From contig UCAU01000060.1 of the NCBI GenBank assembly GCA_900470445.1, forward strand, positions 1 to 37,684: DNA of 37,684 bases. Direction: 5' to 3'. Numbering within the stretch: position 1 is the stretch's first letter; every line of letters starts with the position of its first letter. Under the pieces are notes generated by a model. It saw only the letters and a list, made by a program, of their open reading frames with translations. It searched no databases and was not told where the DNA came from. The stretch comes from Hyphomicrobiales bacterium. Its GTDB lineage: Bacteria > Pseudomonadota > Alphaproteobacteria > Rhizobiales > Devosiaceae. A program made the position numbers and the translations under genes. This document shows positions 9,894-17,121 of this stretch, piece after piece.

Positions 9894-10364
9894 ATGTACG
9901 AGACCGAGTACAAGCGAAAATTCCTCGTCGTCATTGACGAGACGCCCGAATGCGACCGCGCCTTGACCTTTGCCGCCTATCGCGTCAAGCGCACCGGCGG
10001 CGTCGTGGTGCTGATGAGCGTGGTGCAAAGGCCCGAATTCATCGGCCTGGGCGTCGAAGATGTGCTGCGTGCCGAAGCCGTCGAGGAAGCCGAGCGCAAT
10101 CTCGATGCGCGCCTGGCCCGCCTCAGGGACATTGGCGACATCAAGGTCGAGTCGGTGATCCGCGAGGGCGAAGGCCCCGAGCAGATCGAAAATGTCATCG
10201 GGGAGGACCGCGACATCGCCATCCTGGTGCTCGCCGCCTCAACCTCCACCGATGGCCCCGGCCCGCTGGTCATGCACTTCGCCAGCCGCGCCAATGCGCT
10301 GCCGATCCCGCTGACGGTTGTTCCGGGGCGGATGAACGACGAAGAGATTATCGCGATTTGCTGA
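9894..10364 (+). CDS. universal stress protein (UspA-like) with atypical nucleotide site
   Basis: A 156-residue single-domain Usp fold protein. The N-terminal beta strand (KFLVVIDETPECDRALTFA) and the later DIAILVLAAS strand fit the family. In ATP-binding Usp proteins the C-terminal half carries G-2x-G-9x-G(S/T). Here the same place reads AASTSTDGPGPLVMHF, without those spaced glycines, so ATP binding is doubtful and the protein may be of the non-ATP-binding (UspA) kind. It has a good ribosome site (AAGGAAG). It follows trpS by 41 bases, an arrangement I recall from other Hyphomicrobiales. The physiological role is unknown. The stop codon lies in a short stem (CTGAGG/CCTCAG, 10361-10380). Confidence 0.85.
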   Translation: MYETEYKRKFLVVIDETPECDRALTFAAYRVKRTGGVVVLMSVVQRPEFIGLGVEDVLRAEAVEEAERNLDARLARLRDIGDIKVESVIREGEGPEQIENVIGEDRDIAILVLAASTSTDGPGPLVMHFASRANALPIPLTVVPGRMNDEEIIAIC

Positions 10365-10376
10365 GGGCTAGCCGCC

Positions 10377-10691
10377 TCAGGCGATCCGCGCCTCGTCCAG
10401 CAATTGCTTGCGCTTCAGGAACGGGTCGTTGAGAAACGTCCCAAACGGCACGAGGGCCGCAATCGTGGTGCGCGCCCATTCGCCGCGGGCAAAGCCGCGG
10501 CCCCACAGGCACGCAATCATCGCCACGATATAGGCAATGAACGCCACGCCGTGGATCATGCCCACCGGCGGCACCAGGGCCGGCATGCCGAACCAATATT
10601 TGAGCGGCATGGCGACCAAAAACAGTGCCAGCGTGGTAATGCCTTCGATAAGGCCGATAAAGCGGAACAAGCGGATCATGGTCAAAGCCAT
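10377..10691 (-). CDS. DUF3817 family small membrane protein
   Basis: The reading frame is open from 10763, but the protein-like part starts at the ATG at 10691 (MALTMIRLFR), giving 104 residues. A second ATG four codons later is possible. Three hydrophobic segments and the sequence RFIGLIEGITTLALFLVAMPLKY followed by the PPVGMIHGVAF segment are characteristic of DUF3817 integral membrane proteins, of unknown function. The conserved His and Gly of the MIHG motif are present. The gene is convergent with the Usp gene (12 bases apart) and divergent from the Nfu gene. The extra N-terminal codons up to 10763 look unlike the family and would run into the Nfu promoter, so I reject them. Confidence 0.8.
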   Translation of the reverse strand: MALTMIRLFRFIGLIEGITTLALFLVAMPLKYWFGMPALVPPVGMIHGVAFIAYIVAMIACLWGRGFARGEWARTTIAALVPFGTFLNDPFLKRKQLLDEARIA

Positions 10692-10771
10692 ATCGGTCGC
10701 CCGCGCCGCTGTGAACGCGGCGCATGGTCGCGATGCGCGATTGGCCTTGCACTCCGCGCTCAAAAGACTAT

Positions 10772-10788
10772 TTTAGAAGCGTTCTAAG
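10772..10788 (+). promoter_or_regulatory. Irr box (iron control element) before the Nfu gene
   Basis: The 17-base site TTTAGAAGCGTTCTAAG is a 6-bp-armed palindrome (TTAGAA-GCG-TTCTAA). It matches the published rhizobial Irr/ICE consensus TTTAGAA-N3-TTCTAAA at all but the final base. It lies 30 bases before the Nfu ATG (10818) and overlaps a possible -10 (TATTTT, 10769-10774), with a -35-like TTGCAC at 10747-10752 (16-base spacer). A site over the -10 would suit repression by Irr when iron is low, as known for rhizobial iron-sulfur and haem genes. The promoter assignment is weaker than the box. Confidence 0.75.
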
Positions 10789-10817
10789 TGTAGAACCTGC
10801 CCGCCCGAGGATCATCG

Positions 10818-11384
10818 ATGTTCATCCAGACCGAAGCCACGCCCAATCCGGCAACCCTTAAATTCCTGCCCGGACGCGATGTGCTGGTTGGCGAACCGCG
10901 CGATTTCCGCAATCTCGATGCCGCCGCGGCCTCCCCGCTGGCCACGGGCCTGTTCGCCATTTCCGGCGTCACCGGCGTGTTCCTGGGCTCCGATTTCATC
11001 TCGGTCACCAAGGACGATACCAATTGGGCCCATATCAAGCCGGCCATTCTGGGCGTCATCATGGACCATTTCCTGTCCGGCAAGCCCGTCATCGCTGAAG
11101 GCGCCGCTCCGGCGGCCGACTTCGACGAGGTCGAGGAATTCTTCGAAACCGAAGACAGCGAGACTGTCGAAGTGATCAAGGAATTGTTGGCCACCCGCGT
11201 GCGGCCGGCCGTCGCCATGGATGGCGGCGACATCATCTTTAAGGGCTTCAAGGAAGGCACAGTGTTCCTCCACATGCAGGGTGCATGTTCGGGTTGCCCC
11301 TCCTCCACCGCCACGCTCAAAAGCGGCATCGAAAACCTGCTCCGCCACTTCGTCCCCGGCGTCGAGTCCGTGCAGCAGGTCTGA
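10818..11384 (+). CDS. NifU/Nfu-type iron-sulfur cluster scaffold protein
   Basis: A 188-residue protein of the Nfu1 type that carries or delivers Fe-S clusters to target proteins. An N-terminal Nfu_N domain (about 1-87, starting MFIQTEATPNPATLKFLPG) is joined by an acidic linker (about 93-112) to a C-terminal NifU domain. That domain has the cluster-binding pair C157-x-x-C160 in GACSGCPSS. This two-domain form is typical of alphaproteobacteria and mitochondria. There is no N-terminal IscU-type domain, so this is a carrier rather than the nif-specific NifU. The Irr-like palindrome just upstream suggests iron-responsive expression. A strong hairpin terminator follows the gene. Confidence 0.95.
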   Translation: MFIQTEATPNPATLKFLPGRDVLVGEPRDFRNLDAAAASPLATGLFAISGVTGVFLGSDFISVTKDDTNWAHIKPAILGVIMDHFLSGKPVIAEGAAPAADFDEVEEFFETEDSETVEVIKELLATRVRPAVAMDGGDIIFKGFKEGTVFLHMQGACSGCPSSTATLKSGIENLLRHFVPGVESVQQV

Positions 11385-11407
11385 TCTTAAAAGTTACGCA
11401 GCAAGCC

Positions 11408-11442
11408 AAAGGCCCAGGGAGCAATCCTTGGGCCTTTTGTTT
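11408..11442 (+). terminator. Rho-independent terminator of the Nfu gene
   Basis: A 13-bp stem (AAAGGCCCAGGGA paired with TCCTTGGGCCTTT, one G-U pair) closes a GCAA tetraloop and is followed by TTGTTTTA. It lies 24 bases after the Nfu stop. The stem starts with an A-run, so it could also act weakly on minus-strand transcripts from corC. Confidence 0.88.
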
Positions 11443-11493
11443 TACTTTTGGCCGCTTGGCCGCGGTGGATGTGGGTGGCGCCTCACCCAAATG

Positions 11494-11520
11494 CCAAAAA
11501 GCCCGGAGCGATCCGGGCCT
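11494..11520 (-). terminator. Rho-independent terminator of corC
   Basis: A 7-bp GC stem (GCCCGGA / TCCGGGC, 11501-11507 and 11512-11518) closes a GCGA loop. Read on the minus strand it is followed by five T residues. It lies directly after the corC stop codon (11525-11527). The plus-strand side also ends in TTTT, so it may be bidirectional and act as a second stop for the Nfu transcript. Confidence 0.8.
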
Positions 11521-11524
11521 TTTG

Positions 11525-12550
11525 TTATTCTGCTGCGGCCTTTTCGGCTTCGCTGCGCTGGTCGGTAATCGCCAGCGGTTCGCCCTCGGGGCGTTTGCGG
11601 CGGATGCGGAGTCGCTTGATGCGGCGGCTGTCCGCGGCCAGGATTTCAAAGTCGAAGCCATCGAGCCGCGTGACGCGTTCGCCCCGCTTGGGCACATGGC
11701 CGGCCAGGTCGAACACCAGGCCGCCAATGGTTTCCACTTCCTCGCCGAATTCGCCGGGGTCGAAATCCGGCCCGATCAGCGTGCGCACATCGCTCAGTTC
11801 CGCGCGGGCGTCGGCGATATAGGTATCCGTCCCCACCTTGCGGATCAGCGCTGCGGCCAGCTCGTCGTGTTCGTCCTCGATCTCCCCGACCACGGCTTCA
11901 AGCAGATCCTCGATGGTCACCAGCCCGTCCGTGCCGCCATATTCATCCACCACGATCGCCATATGCACGCGGGAGGCGCGCATGGATTGCAGCAGATCGC
12001 CCACCGGCATGAAGGTGGGCACGAACATGGCCGTGCGCATCAGATCGAACTTGCCGATTTTCTGCTTGAGCACGGTGGAAACCAATTTGACCGGCACATC
12101 CTTGCTCGGGTCAGTCACCGGCTCGGTGATCTTGCCCAAGGCGTCCTTGACGTGGATGAAGCCTAAAATATTGTCCAGCCCATCGTCATAGACCGGCAGG
12201 CGCGAATGGCCGACGTCGCGGAATTTGGCCAGTAGCGTGCCCAGATTGATGTCGAACTCGATGGCCTGGATATCGCTGCGCTCCACCATCACGTCGGCAA
12301 CCGACACGTTGGAGAGCTTGAGCACATTTTGCAGGATGGTCCGCTCGCTTTCGGAAAAGTCGGCGGTTTCGGCGCTGCCCTGCTCTTCGAGCGCGACCTG
12401 CAGGTCGTCGCGCAGGGAAACCGTGCGCAAGGCCAGCATGGCCTTGATGCGGTTCCAGATCGAAGGCCCCCGTGACTGGACGGGGGCGGGACTAGAGGGA
12501 GGCTCGGGATTGGTGGGCGCTGTGTGGCCCAGACTGTCGCTGTCGTTCAT
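11525..12550 (-). CDS. CorC/HlyC-family CBS domain protein
   Basis: A 341-residue protein if it starts at ATG 12550 (MNDSDSLGH). It has two CBS domains in tandem: VMVERSDIQAIEFD through LGFIHVKDALG, and VPTFMPVGDLLQSM through VDEYGGTDGLVTIEDLLEAVVG. A CorC_HlyC C-terminal domain (about 245-325) follows. The N-terminal DUF21 membrane domain of the larger family members is absent, so this is the soluble E. coli CorC/YbeX type, linked to magnesium/cobalt efflux and ribosome assembly. ATG 12556 or TTG 12589 are alternative starts. The TTG sits in a good purine run but adds residues unlike the family. It follows ybeY, as in the widespread phoH-ybeY-corC order. The usual next gene, lnt, is not present. 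Confidence 0.92.
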   Translation of the reverse strand: MNDSDSLGHTAPTNPEPPSSPAPVQSRGPSIWNRIKAMLALRTVSLRDDLQVALEEQGSAETADFSESERTILQNVLKLSNVSVADVMVERSDIQAIEFDINLGTLLAKFRDVGHSRLPVYDDGLDNILGFIHVKDALGKITEPVTDPSKDVPVKLVSTVLKQKIGKFDLMRTAMFVPTFMPVGDLLQSMRASRVHMAIVVDEYGGTDGLVTIEDLLEAVVGEIEDEHDELAAALIRKVGTDTYIADARAELSDVRTLIGPDFDPGEFGEEVETIGGLVFDLAGHVPKRGERVTRLDGFDFEILAADSRRIKRLRIRRKRPEGEPLAITDQRSEAEKAAAE

Positions 12551-12624
12551 TGGCATGATGCCGCAAGAATTGCGGCTTTCTATCCTCAAATGGGAAACTG
12601 CGCCCCAATTATAGGGGCACCGCG

Positions 12625-13098
12625 CTAATCGGCATAGGGGTCGTCTATCCCCAATGCCGCCAATATCTGGGTTTCAAGGCTCTCCATTTGAAGGGCCTCG
12701 GCGTCGGTAAGGTGATCATACCCTAAAATATGCAGAAATCCATGCACCACGAGATGGGTGAAATGGTCGGGCAGGCTTGTGCCCTGTTCAGCCGCTTCCC
12801 GCTCCAGCGTTTCACGCGCCAAAGTGATATCACCCAGAATGCCGATAACGGGACCAAACGGCTCGATCTGGGGAAAGCTCAGCACATTGGTCGAGCTGTC
12901 CTTGCCGCGCCATTGCTGGTTGAGCTCGTGCTGCTCCTCGTCATTGGTGAGCAGGATGGAGAGCTCGGCCGTCCCCTTGATCTTGGGCTTGGCATGCTTG
13001 AGCGCCTCCAACACGGCGCGTTCGGCCAGAGGATCGAAATCCTCCGGCCAGTTTTCATCATTGCGGATAATAGCAATGTCTATGGGTAGTGCAGTCAG
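12625..13098 (-). CDS. ybeY: endoribonuclease YbeY (probable CTG start)
   Basis: YbeY is a metal-dependent endoribonuclease needed for 16S rRNA 3'-end maturation and ribosome quality control. The zinc-binding motif H-x3-H-x5-H is intact (HGFLHILGYDH). From the first GTG (13014) the protein would be only 129 residues and would lack the family's first strand. In-frame sequence upstream encodes a typical YbeY N-terminus (TALPIDIAIIRND...). The only plausible initiator there is CTG at 13098-13096. It overlaps the phoH stop as CTGA and is preceded by AAGGAAG at a spacing of about seven bases. That gives 157 residues, the normal length. No ATG, GTG or TTG is available in that stretch. Confidence 0.9.
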   Translation of the reverse strand: MTALPIDIAIIRNDENWPEDFDPLAERAVLEALKHAKPKIKGTAELSILLTNDEEQHELNQQWRGKDSSTNVLSFPQIEPFGPVIGILGDITLARETLEREAAEQGTSLPDHFTHLVVHGFLHILGYDHLTDAEALQMESLETQILAALGIDDPYAD

Positions 13099-14135
13099 CG
13101 CGTGCTTCCTTCGGCCTTGTCGGCCAGTTTCTTAGCCGTATCAGCCTCGTAAGCCCGCACGATGCGGCCCACCAGGGCGTGGCGAACCACGTCCTTATCG
13201 TTAAACCGGCTGATATGCACGCCCTCGACGCCATCGAGCAGATGCACCGCCTCGACCAGCCCCGATTTTTCCCCGCGCGGCAGATCGACCTGGGTCGGAT
13301 CACCGGTGACGATCATCTTGGAGTTCTCGCCCAGACGGGTCAGAAACATCTTCATCTGCATCGAGGTGGTGTTCTGGGCTTCGTCGAGGATCACCACGGC
13401 ATTGGCCAGCGTGCGGCCACGCATAAAGGCCAGAGGCGCCACTTCGATAATGCCCGAGGTGATGCAGCGCTCGACATTTTCCGGCTTCATCATGTCGTAG
13501 AGCGCGTCATACAGGGGGCGCAGGTAAGGATCGACCTTTTCCTTCATATCACCCGGCAAGAAGCCCAGCCGTTCGCCCGCTTCCACAGCCGGCCGCGACA
13601 GGATGATGCGATTGATATCGCCGCGCTCCAGCAGCGAAGCGGCATGCGCTACCGCTAGATAGGTCTTACCCGTACCGGCCGGACCCACGCCGAACACCAG
13701 CTCACTCCGGTCCATGGCGCGCATATAGGCGTCCTGGGCGGGCGTACGGGCGACAATCGTGGATTTGCGCGTGGCGATCTGGGCCATGCGCACCTTGCCC
13801 TTGCGTTCCAGCGTCGGCAGGGTCAGCTGGCTATCCTCGGTCTCGATCATGCGGATCACTGCGTCCACGTCGGCAATGTCGACGCTGCGGCCTTCCTCGA
13901 GACTGGCATAGAGCGATTCCAGCACGCGCCGCGCCTGGTCGACCGAGCTGGCCGCACCTTTGAGCAGAACATGATTGCCGCGGGGAGTGGCCGAAACCTT
14001 GAGCCGCTGTTCGATCAGGGCCAGGTTCTGGTCAAAATCGCCATAGAGCTGTGCAGCCAGACGATTGTCTTCAAAAGCGAGTTCGAGTTGCGATGCGAGT
14101 GCGTTGTCGGCGGTCGGTGACAAGTGCCTGCTCAA
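13095..14135 (-). CDS. PhoH family ATPase (PhoH-like protein)
   Basis: A 346-residue cytoplasmic P-loop NTPase of the PhoH/YbeZ family, usually encoded next to ybeY and linked to ribosome maturation and RNA handling. A KH-like N-terminal region (about 20-100) precedes the ATPase. Walker A (GPAGTGKT) occupies residues 151-158 and Walker B (VVILDEAQNTT) lies near 250. TRLGENSKMIVTGDPTQVDLP provides the sensor region. Initiation appears to be at a TTG (14135) after GGGAG. The stop codon overlaps the ybeY CTG by four bases, which implies translational coupling. Unlike in many relatives, miaB is not directly upstream, because fabA and a toxin-antitoxin pair intervene. Confidence 0.95.
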   Translation of the reverse strand: MSRHLSPTADNALASQLELAFEDNRLAAQLYGDFDQNLALIEQRLKVSATPRGNHVLLKGAASSVDQARRVLESLYASLEEGRSVDIADVDAVIRMIETEDSQLTLPTLERKGKVRMAQIATRKSTIVARTPAQDAYMRAMDRSELVFGVGPAGTGKTYLAVAHAASLLERGDINRIILSRPAVEAGERLGFLPGDMKEKVDPYLRPLYDALYDMMKPENVERCITSGIIEVAPLAFMRGRTLANAVVILDEAQNTTSMQMKMFLTRLGENSKMIVTGDPTQVDLPRGEKSGLVEAVHLLDGVEGVHISRFNDKDVVRHALVGRIVRAYEADTAKKLADKAEGSTR

Positions 14136-14240
14136 ACTGATGTGGCTCCCGAAAGGAACGCGGCGCGGGCTTGCACCGCGAATACAAGGCCAAGGCTAGG
14201 CCGATTTGCGCGTGATGTCTGTAGCAATATTGTGACTGTC

Positions 14241-14257
14241 TGTGTGGTCATCACACA
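14241..14257 (+). promoter_or_regulatory. candidate operator palindrome of the toxin-antitoxin pair
   Basis: TGTGTG and CACACA form perfect 6-base arms around GTCAT, 72 bases before the antitoxin ATG. AbrB-type antitoxins commonly repress their own promoter through such palindromes. A promoter-like pair just downstream (CTTGAA near 14268-14273, TAATAC at 14289-14294, about 15 bases apart) is only fair. The regulatory role is inferred from position. Confidence 0.4.
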
Positions 14258-14328
14258 CCAGATGGTGCTTGAACGATCAGCCATCAAGTAATACCTTGAG
14301 AAAAACACTCCTTACCAGGATCAGGTCT

Positions 14329-14559
14329 ATGAGCGCGACAGTAACAAGCAAGGGGCAGGTCACCATTCCCAAACCCGTCCGCGACCTGCTGGGTATTGAG
14401 CCTGGAACGCGTGTGGACTTCCGCCATACGCCCCAGGGGCAGATCATTCTGGTCCGCGCCGATCCCGCTCCCCCCAGCCGCTTTGCCAAGCTGCGCGGCC
14501 ACGCCGGCAAGGGATTGAGTACCGATGCCATCATGGCGCTGACTCGCGGCGACTCGTGA
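14329..14559 (+). CDS. AbrB/MazE-type antitoxin (VapB-like)
   Basis: A 76-residue DNA-binding antitoxin. The N-terminal swapped-hairpin (SpoVT-AbrB) domain is obvious in SATVTSKGQVTIPKPVRDLL followed by GIEPGTRVDF. The C-terminal 35 residues (RFAKLRGHAGKGLSTDAIMALTRGD) match the toxin-binding tail of VapB antitoxins that partner PIN toxins. The ATG at 14329 follows CAGGATCAGG. The upstream open frame back to 14242 is not family-like and is rejected. The stop overlaps the toxin start as GTGA, the classic coupled toxin-antitoxin arrangement. The pair lies on the opposite strand to its neighbours, in a place where relatives often have phoH next to miaB, which suggests insertion. Confidence 0.9.
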   Translation: MSATVTSKGQVTIPKPVRDLLGIEPGTRVDFRHTPQGQIILVRADPAPPSRFAKLRGHAGKGLSTDAIMALTRGDS

Positions 14560-14966
14560 TCCTGGTTGACACCAATGTCCTGCTCGATCTGGTGACCGAC
14601 GATCCGGATTGGGCCGGTTGGTCCCTGTCTCAGCTGGAGATTGCATCCCTCAAGGGACCGCTGCTGATCAATGATGTCGTCTACGCCGAAATGGCCGTGC
14701 GCTACGAGCGCATAGAGGATTTGGAAGTTTTCCTCAGCGAGGCTGGCCTTGTGCTGACCCCGATACCGAAATCGGCACTGTTCCTGGCTGGAAAGGTGTT
14801 TGCCCAATATCGGCGGGCGGGCGGCGTCAGATCAGGGATGTTGCCGGATTTTTTCATCGGCGCGCACGCAGCCGTCGAGGTGATGCCGCTCCTGACCCGC
14901 GATGTCGGGCGCTATCGCACCTATTTCCCAACCCTGGAACTGATTGCACCCGCTGTCGGCACATAG
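14556..14966 (+). CDS. PIN-domain ribonuclease toxin (VapC-like)
   Basis: A 136-residue PIN-domain protein, predicted to be a VapC-type ribonuclease held inactive by the upstream antitoxin. The acidic residues that bind metal are all present: D5 (MILVDTN), E45 (VYAEMAV), D98 (LPDFFIGAHA) and D116 (LLTRDVGRYRTYFP). The toxin therefore looks intact. Translation starts at GTG 14556, overlapping the antitoxin stop by four bases. Known VapC enzymes cut initiator tRNA or rRNA; the target of this one cannot be told from sequence. Base composition is slightly less GC-rich than the flanking core genes. Confidence 0.9.
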   Translation: MILVDTNVLLDLVTDDPDWAGWSLSQLEIASLKGPLLINDVVYAEMAVRYERIEDLEVFLSEAGLVLTPIPKSALFLAGKVFAQYRRAGGVRSGMLPDFFIGAHAAVEVMPLLTRDVGRYRTYFPTLELIAPAVGT

Positions 14967-15001
14967 ATTTCCTGGCGCCAGGCCGCCGCAGCGGAGAGCT
15001 T

Positions 15002-15532
15002 CTAGCTTGCCGGCCTGATCAGGCCCACCTTCATATCCTTGGCCGTGTAGATCACCTTGCCGTCCGCCACCACTCGGCCATCGCCCAGGCCGAGTGTCAG
15101 AGCGCCGCGCTTGACCCGGTGCATGTCCACTTCATAGCGCACGAGCTTGGTCTTGGGCGTGATGTCGCCCTTGAACTTGACCTCGCCGACGCCGATCGCC
15201 CGCCCCTTGCCGGGCGAGCCCGACCAGCCCAGCCAATAGCCGATGATCTGCCACATGGCGTCGAGCCCCAGACAGCCCGGCATCACCGGATCGCCGGCAA
15301 AATGGCACTCGAAGAACCACAGCTCGGGCGAAATATCCAATTCGGCCACGATGTGGCCCTTGCCGTGTTCCCCGCCATCAAGGCTGATCTCGACAATCCG
15401 GTCCATCATCAGCATGGGCGGCGAGGGCAATTGCGCATTGCCCGGCCCGAAATAGCCCCCCCGGGCCGAACTCAGCAGGTCGGCCTTGGAATAAGACGAT
15501 TGCGGGGTGTGAAATTCAATGGGATCGGCCAC
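15002..15532 (-). CDS. fabA: 3-hydroxydecanoyl-ACP dehydratase / isomerase FabA
   Basis: FabA dehydrates 3-hydroxydecanoyl-ACP and isomerises the trans-2 product to cis-3, the branch point for anaerobic-type unsaturated fatty acids. The 176 residues match FabA rather than the shorter FabZ. The hot-dog active site is [16 protein letters not shown], with H77 and D91 as the catalytic pair. The start is GTG 15532, preceded immediately by an in-frame stop and by AGGAG about 11 bases upstream. The usual partner fabB does not follow: downstream is the toxin-antitoxin pair on the other strand. Isomerisation needs FabB for elongation, so fabB is expected elsewhere in the genome. Confidence 0.96.
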   Translation of the reverse strand: MADPIEFHTPQSSYSKADLLSSARGGYFGPGNAQLPSPPMLMMDRIVEISLDGGEHGKGHIVAELDISPELWFFECHFAGDPVMPGCLGLDAMWQIIGYWLGWSGSPGKGRAIGVGEVKFKGDITPKTKLVRYEVDMHRVKRGALTLGLGDGRVVADGKVIYTAKDMKVGLIRPAS

Positions 15533-15607
15533 TCAATTGCGCTCCTGGTTCAAAGCACTAGGAGTAATGCAAAGTAGTGGTGTTGCAAGCCGGCGTCCCG
15601 CAGGACT

Positions 15608-17005
15608 TCAGGCGGCCTGTGCTTGCCTGAGCCGTCCCACCAGCGAATTGGTGGATGTCCCGATGATTTCCACCTGATGGATCGCCCCGATCAGATCGGT
15701 CGATCCCTCCAGATGCACGGCCTGCAGATAGGGCGAGCGTCCGCCCACCTGCCCCGGCATGCGGCCGGGGCGCTCGATCAGCACCGGCAGCGTCTTGCCG
15801 ACGCAAGAGGCATGAAAGGCGGTGGTCTGGCTATTGACCAGATCCTGCAGCCGCCACAGGCGTTCATTCTTGACCTCTTCGGCGATCTGATCGCCCAAAT
15901 TGGCGCCCGGCGTACCCGGACGGGTCGAATATTTGAACGAATAGGCCGAGGCATAGCCGACATCGGCGATGATCTTGAGCGTGTCCTCGAAATCCTGATC
16001 GGTCTCGCCGGGGAAGCCGACGATGAAATCGCCCGAGAGCGCCATATCCGGCCGTGCCGTCTTGATGCGTTCGATGACCTTCATATATTCGGCCGCCGTG
16101 TGGCGCCGGTTCATCGCCTTCAAAATGCTGTCCGATCCCGACTGCACCGGCAGATGCAGATAGGGCATCAAAATATCGAGATCGCGATGGGCTGCTATCA
16201 GGGCATCGTCCATGTCGCGCGGATGGCTGGTCGTATAGCGTAGCCGTTCGAGGCCCGGGATTTCGGCCAGCAGATAGCTGAGTTCACCCAAGCCCACAGA
16301 GCGGCCCGCGCCGTCGACGCCATGATAGGCATTGACGTTCTGACCCAAGAGCGTGATTTCCTTGACGCCCGCTTCCACCAGCCCGCGCGCCTCGGCAATC
16401 ACCTGGCTCACCGGGCGGCTGACTTCGGCGCCGCGGGTATAGGGCACCACGCAGAAGCTGCAGAACTTGTCGCAGCCTTCCTGCACGGTCAAAAACGCGG
16501 TCAGCCCGCGCTTGATCGTCACTTCCTTTTTGGGTGCCGGCAAATGGTCGAACTTGTCTTCCTCGGGGAAGTCGGTGTCGATCACAGCCTGTTTGAGGCT
16601 CGGATGCATATGCCGCTGGGCCTCGGCGCGGGCCAGCATGGCGGGCAGGCGGTGATAGGCCTGCGGCCCGAACACCATGTCCACCACCGGCGCGCGGCGC
16701 GCGATTTCCTCGCCCTCGGCCTGCGCCACGCAACCGGCCACGCCGATCATCATGTCGCCGCCCAAAGCGCGGCGTTCGCTCTGCAATTCCTTGAGTCGTC
16801 CCAGCTCGGAAAACACCTTTTCCGAAGCCTTTTCGCGGATATGGCAGGTATTGAGCAGCACCAGGTCCGCCTGCGCAATGTCGCCGGTCGGCTCATAGCC
16901 CTGCGGCGCCAGGGCGTCGGCCATCCTGTCGCTGTCATAGACATTCATCTGACAGCCATAGGTCTTGATGAAAAGCTTCTTGGTATTGGCTGATATCTCG
17001 GTCAT
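15608..17005 (-). CDS. miaB: tRNA-2-methylthio-N6-dimethylallyladenosine synthase MiaB
   Basis: MiaB is a radical-SAM methylthiotransferase that converts i6A37 to ms2i6A37 in tRNAs reading codons that start with U. The 465 residues contain the N-terminal UPF0004 domain ([15 protein letters not shown], first cluster Cys C18) and the radical-SAM triad C178-x3-C182-x2-C185 in [17 protein letters not shown]. The [10 protein letters not shown] and [10 protein letters not shown] segments and a C-terminal TRAM domain (about 385-450) complete it. All features are intact. ATG 17005 gives the usual short N-terminal extension. miaB commonly precedes phoH-ybeY-corC in related genomes; here 1.5 kb (fabA and the toxin-antitoxin pair) separates them. 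Confidence 0.97.
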   Translation of the reverse strand: MTEISANTKKLFIKTYGCQMNVYDSDRMADALAPQGYEPTGDIAQADLVLLNTCHIREKASEKVFSELGRLKELQSERRALGGDMMIGVAGCVAQAEGEEIARRAPVVDMVFGPQAYHRLPAMLARAEAQRHMHPSLKQAVIDTDFPEEDKFDHLPAPKKEVTIKRGLTAFLTVQEGCDKFCSFCVVPYTRGAEVSRPVSQVIAEARGLVEAGVKEITLLGQNVNAYHGVDGAGRSVGLGELSYLLAEIPGLERLRYTTSHPRDMDDALIAAHRDLDILMPYLHLPVQSGSDSILKAMNRRHTAAEYMKVIERIKTARPDMALSGDFIVGFPGETDQDFEDTLKIIADVGYASAYSFKYSTRPGTPGANLGDQIAEEVKNERLWRLQDLVNSQTTAFHASCVGKTLPVLIERPGRMPGQVGGRSPYLQAVHLEGSTDLIGAIHQVEIIGTSTNSLVGRLRQAQAA

Positions 17006-17121
17006 GGCCGCTCTTTACCAGAGGAGGAGGCAAGACTCCAAGCCCGAGACTTCAGGTGCCAGACCTTGCAACCCCACACCACGCGCATGGGTTAATACCG
17101 GACAGCAGACAGGAGGTCGCC

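Noticed and set aside
10692..10763. N-terminal extension of the DUF3817 protein
   Set aside because: The added 24 residues do not resemble the family and would place the start close to the Nfu promoter. The ATG at 10691 gives a normal protein.
13012..13014. GTG as the ybeY start
   Set aside because: It would remove the conserved first strand of YbeY and leave a 129-residue protein. The CTG 28 codons upstream restores full length and has a proper ribosome site.
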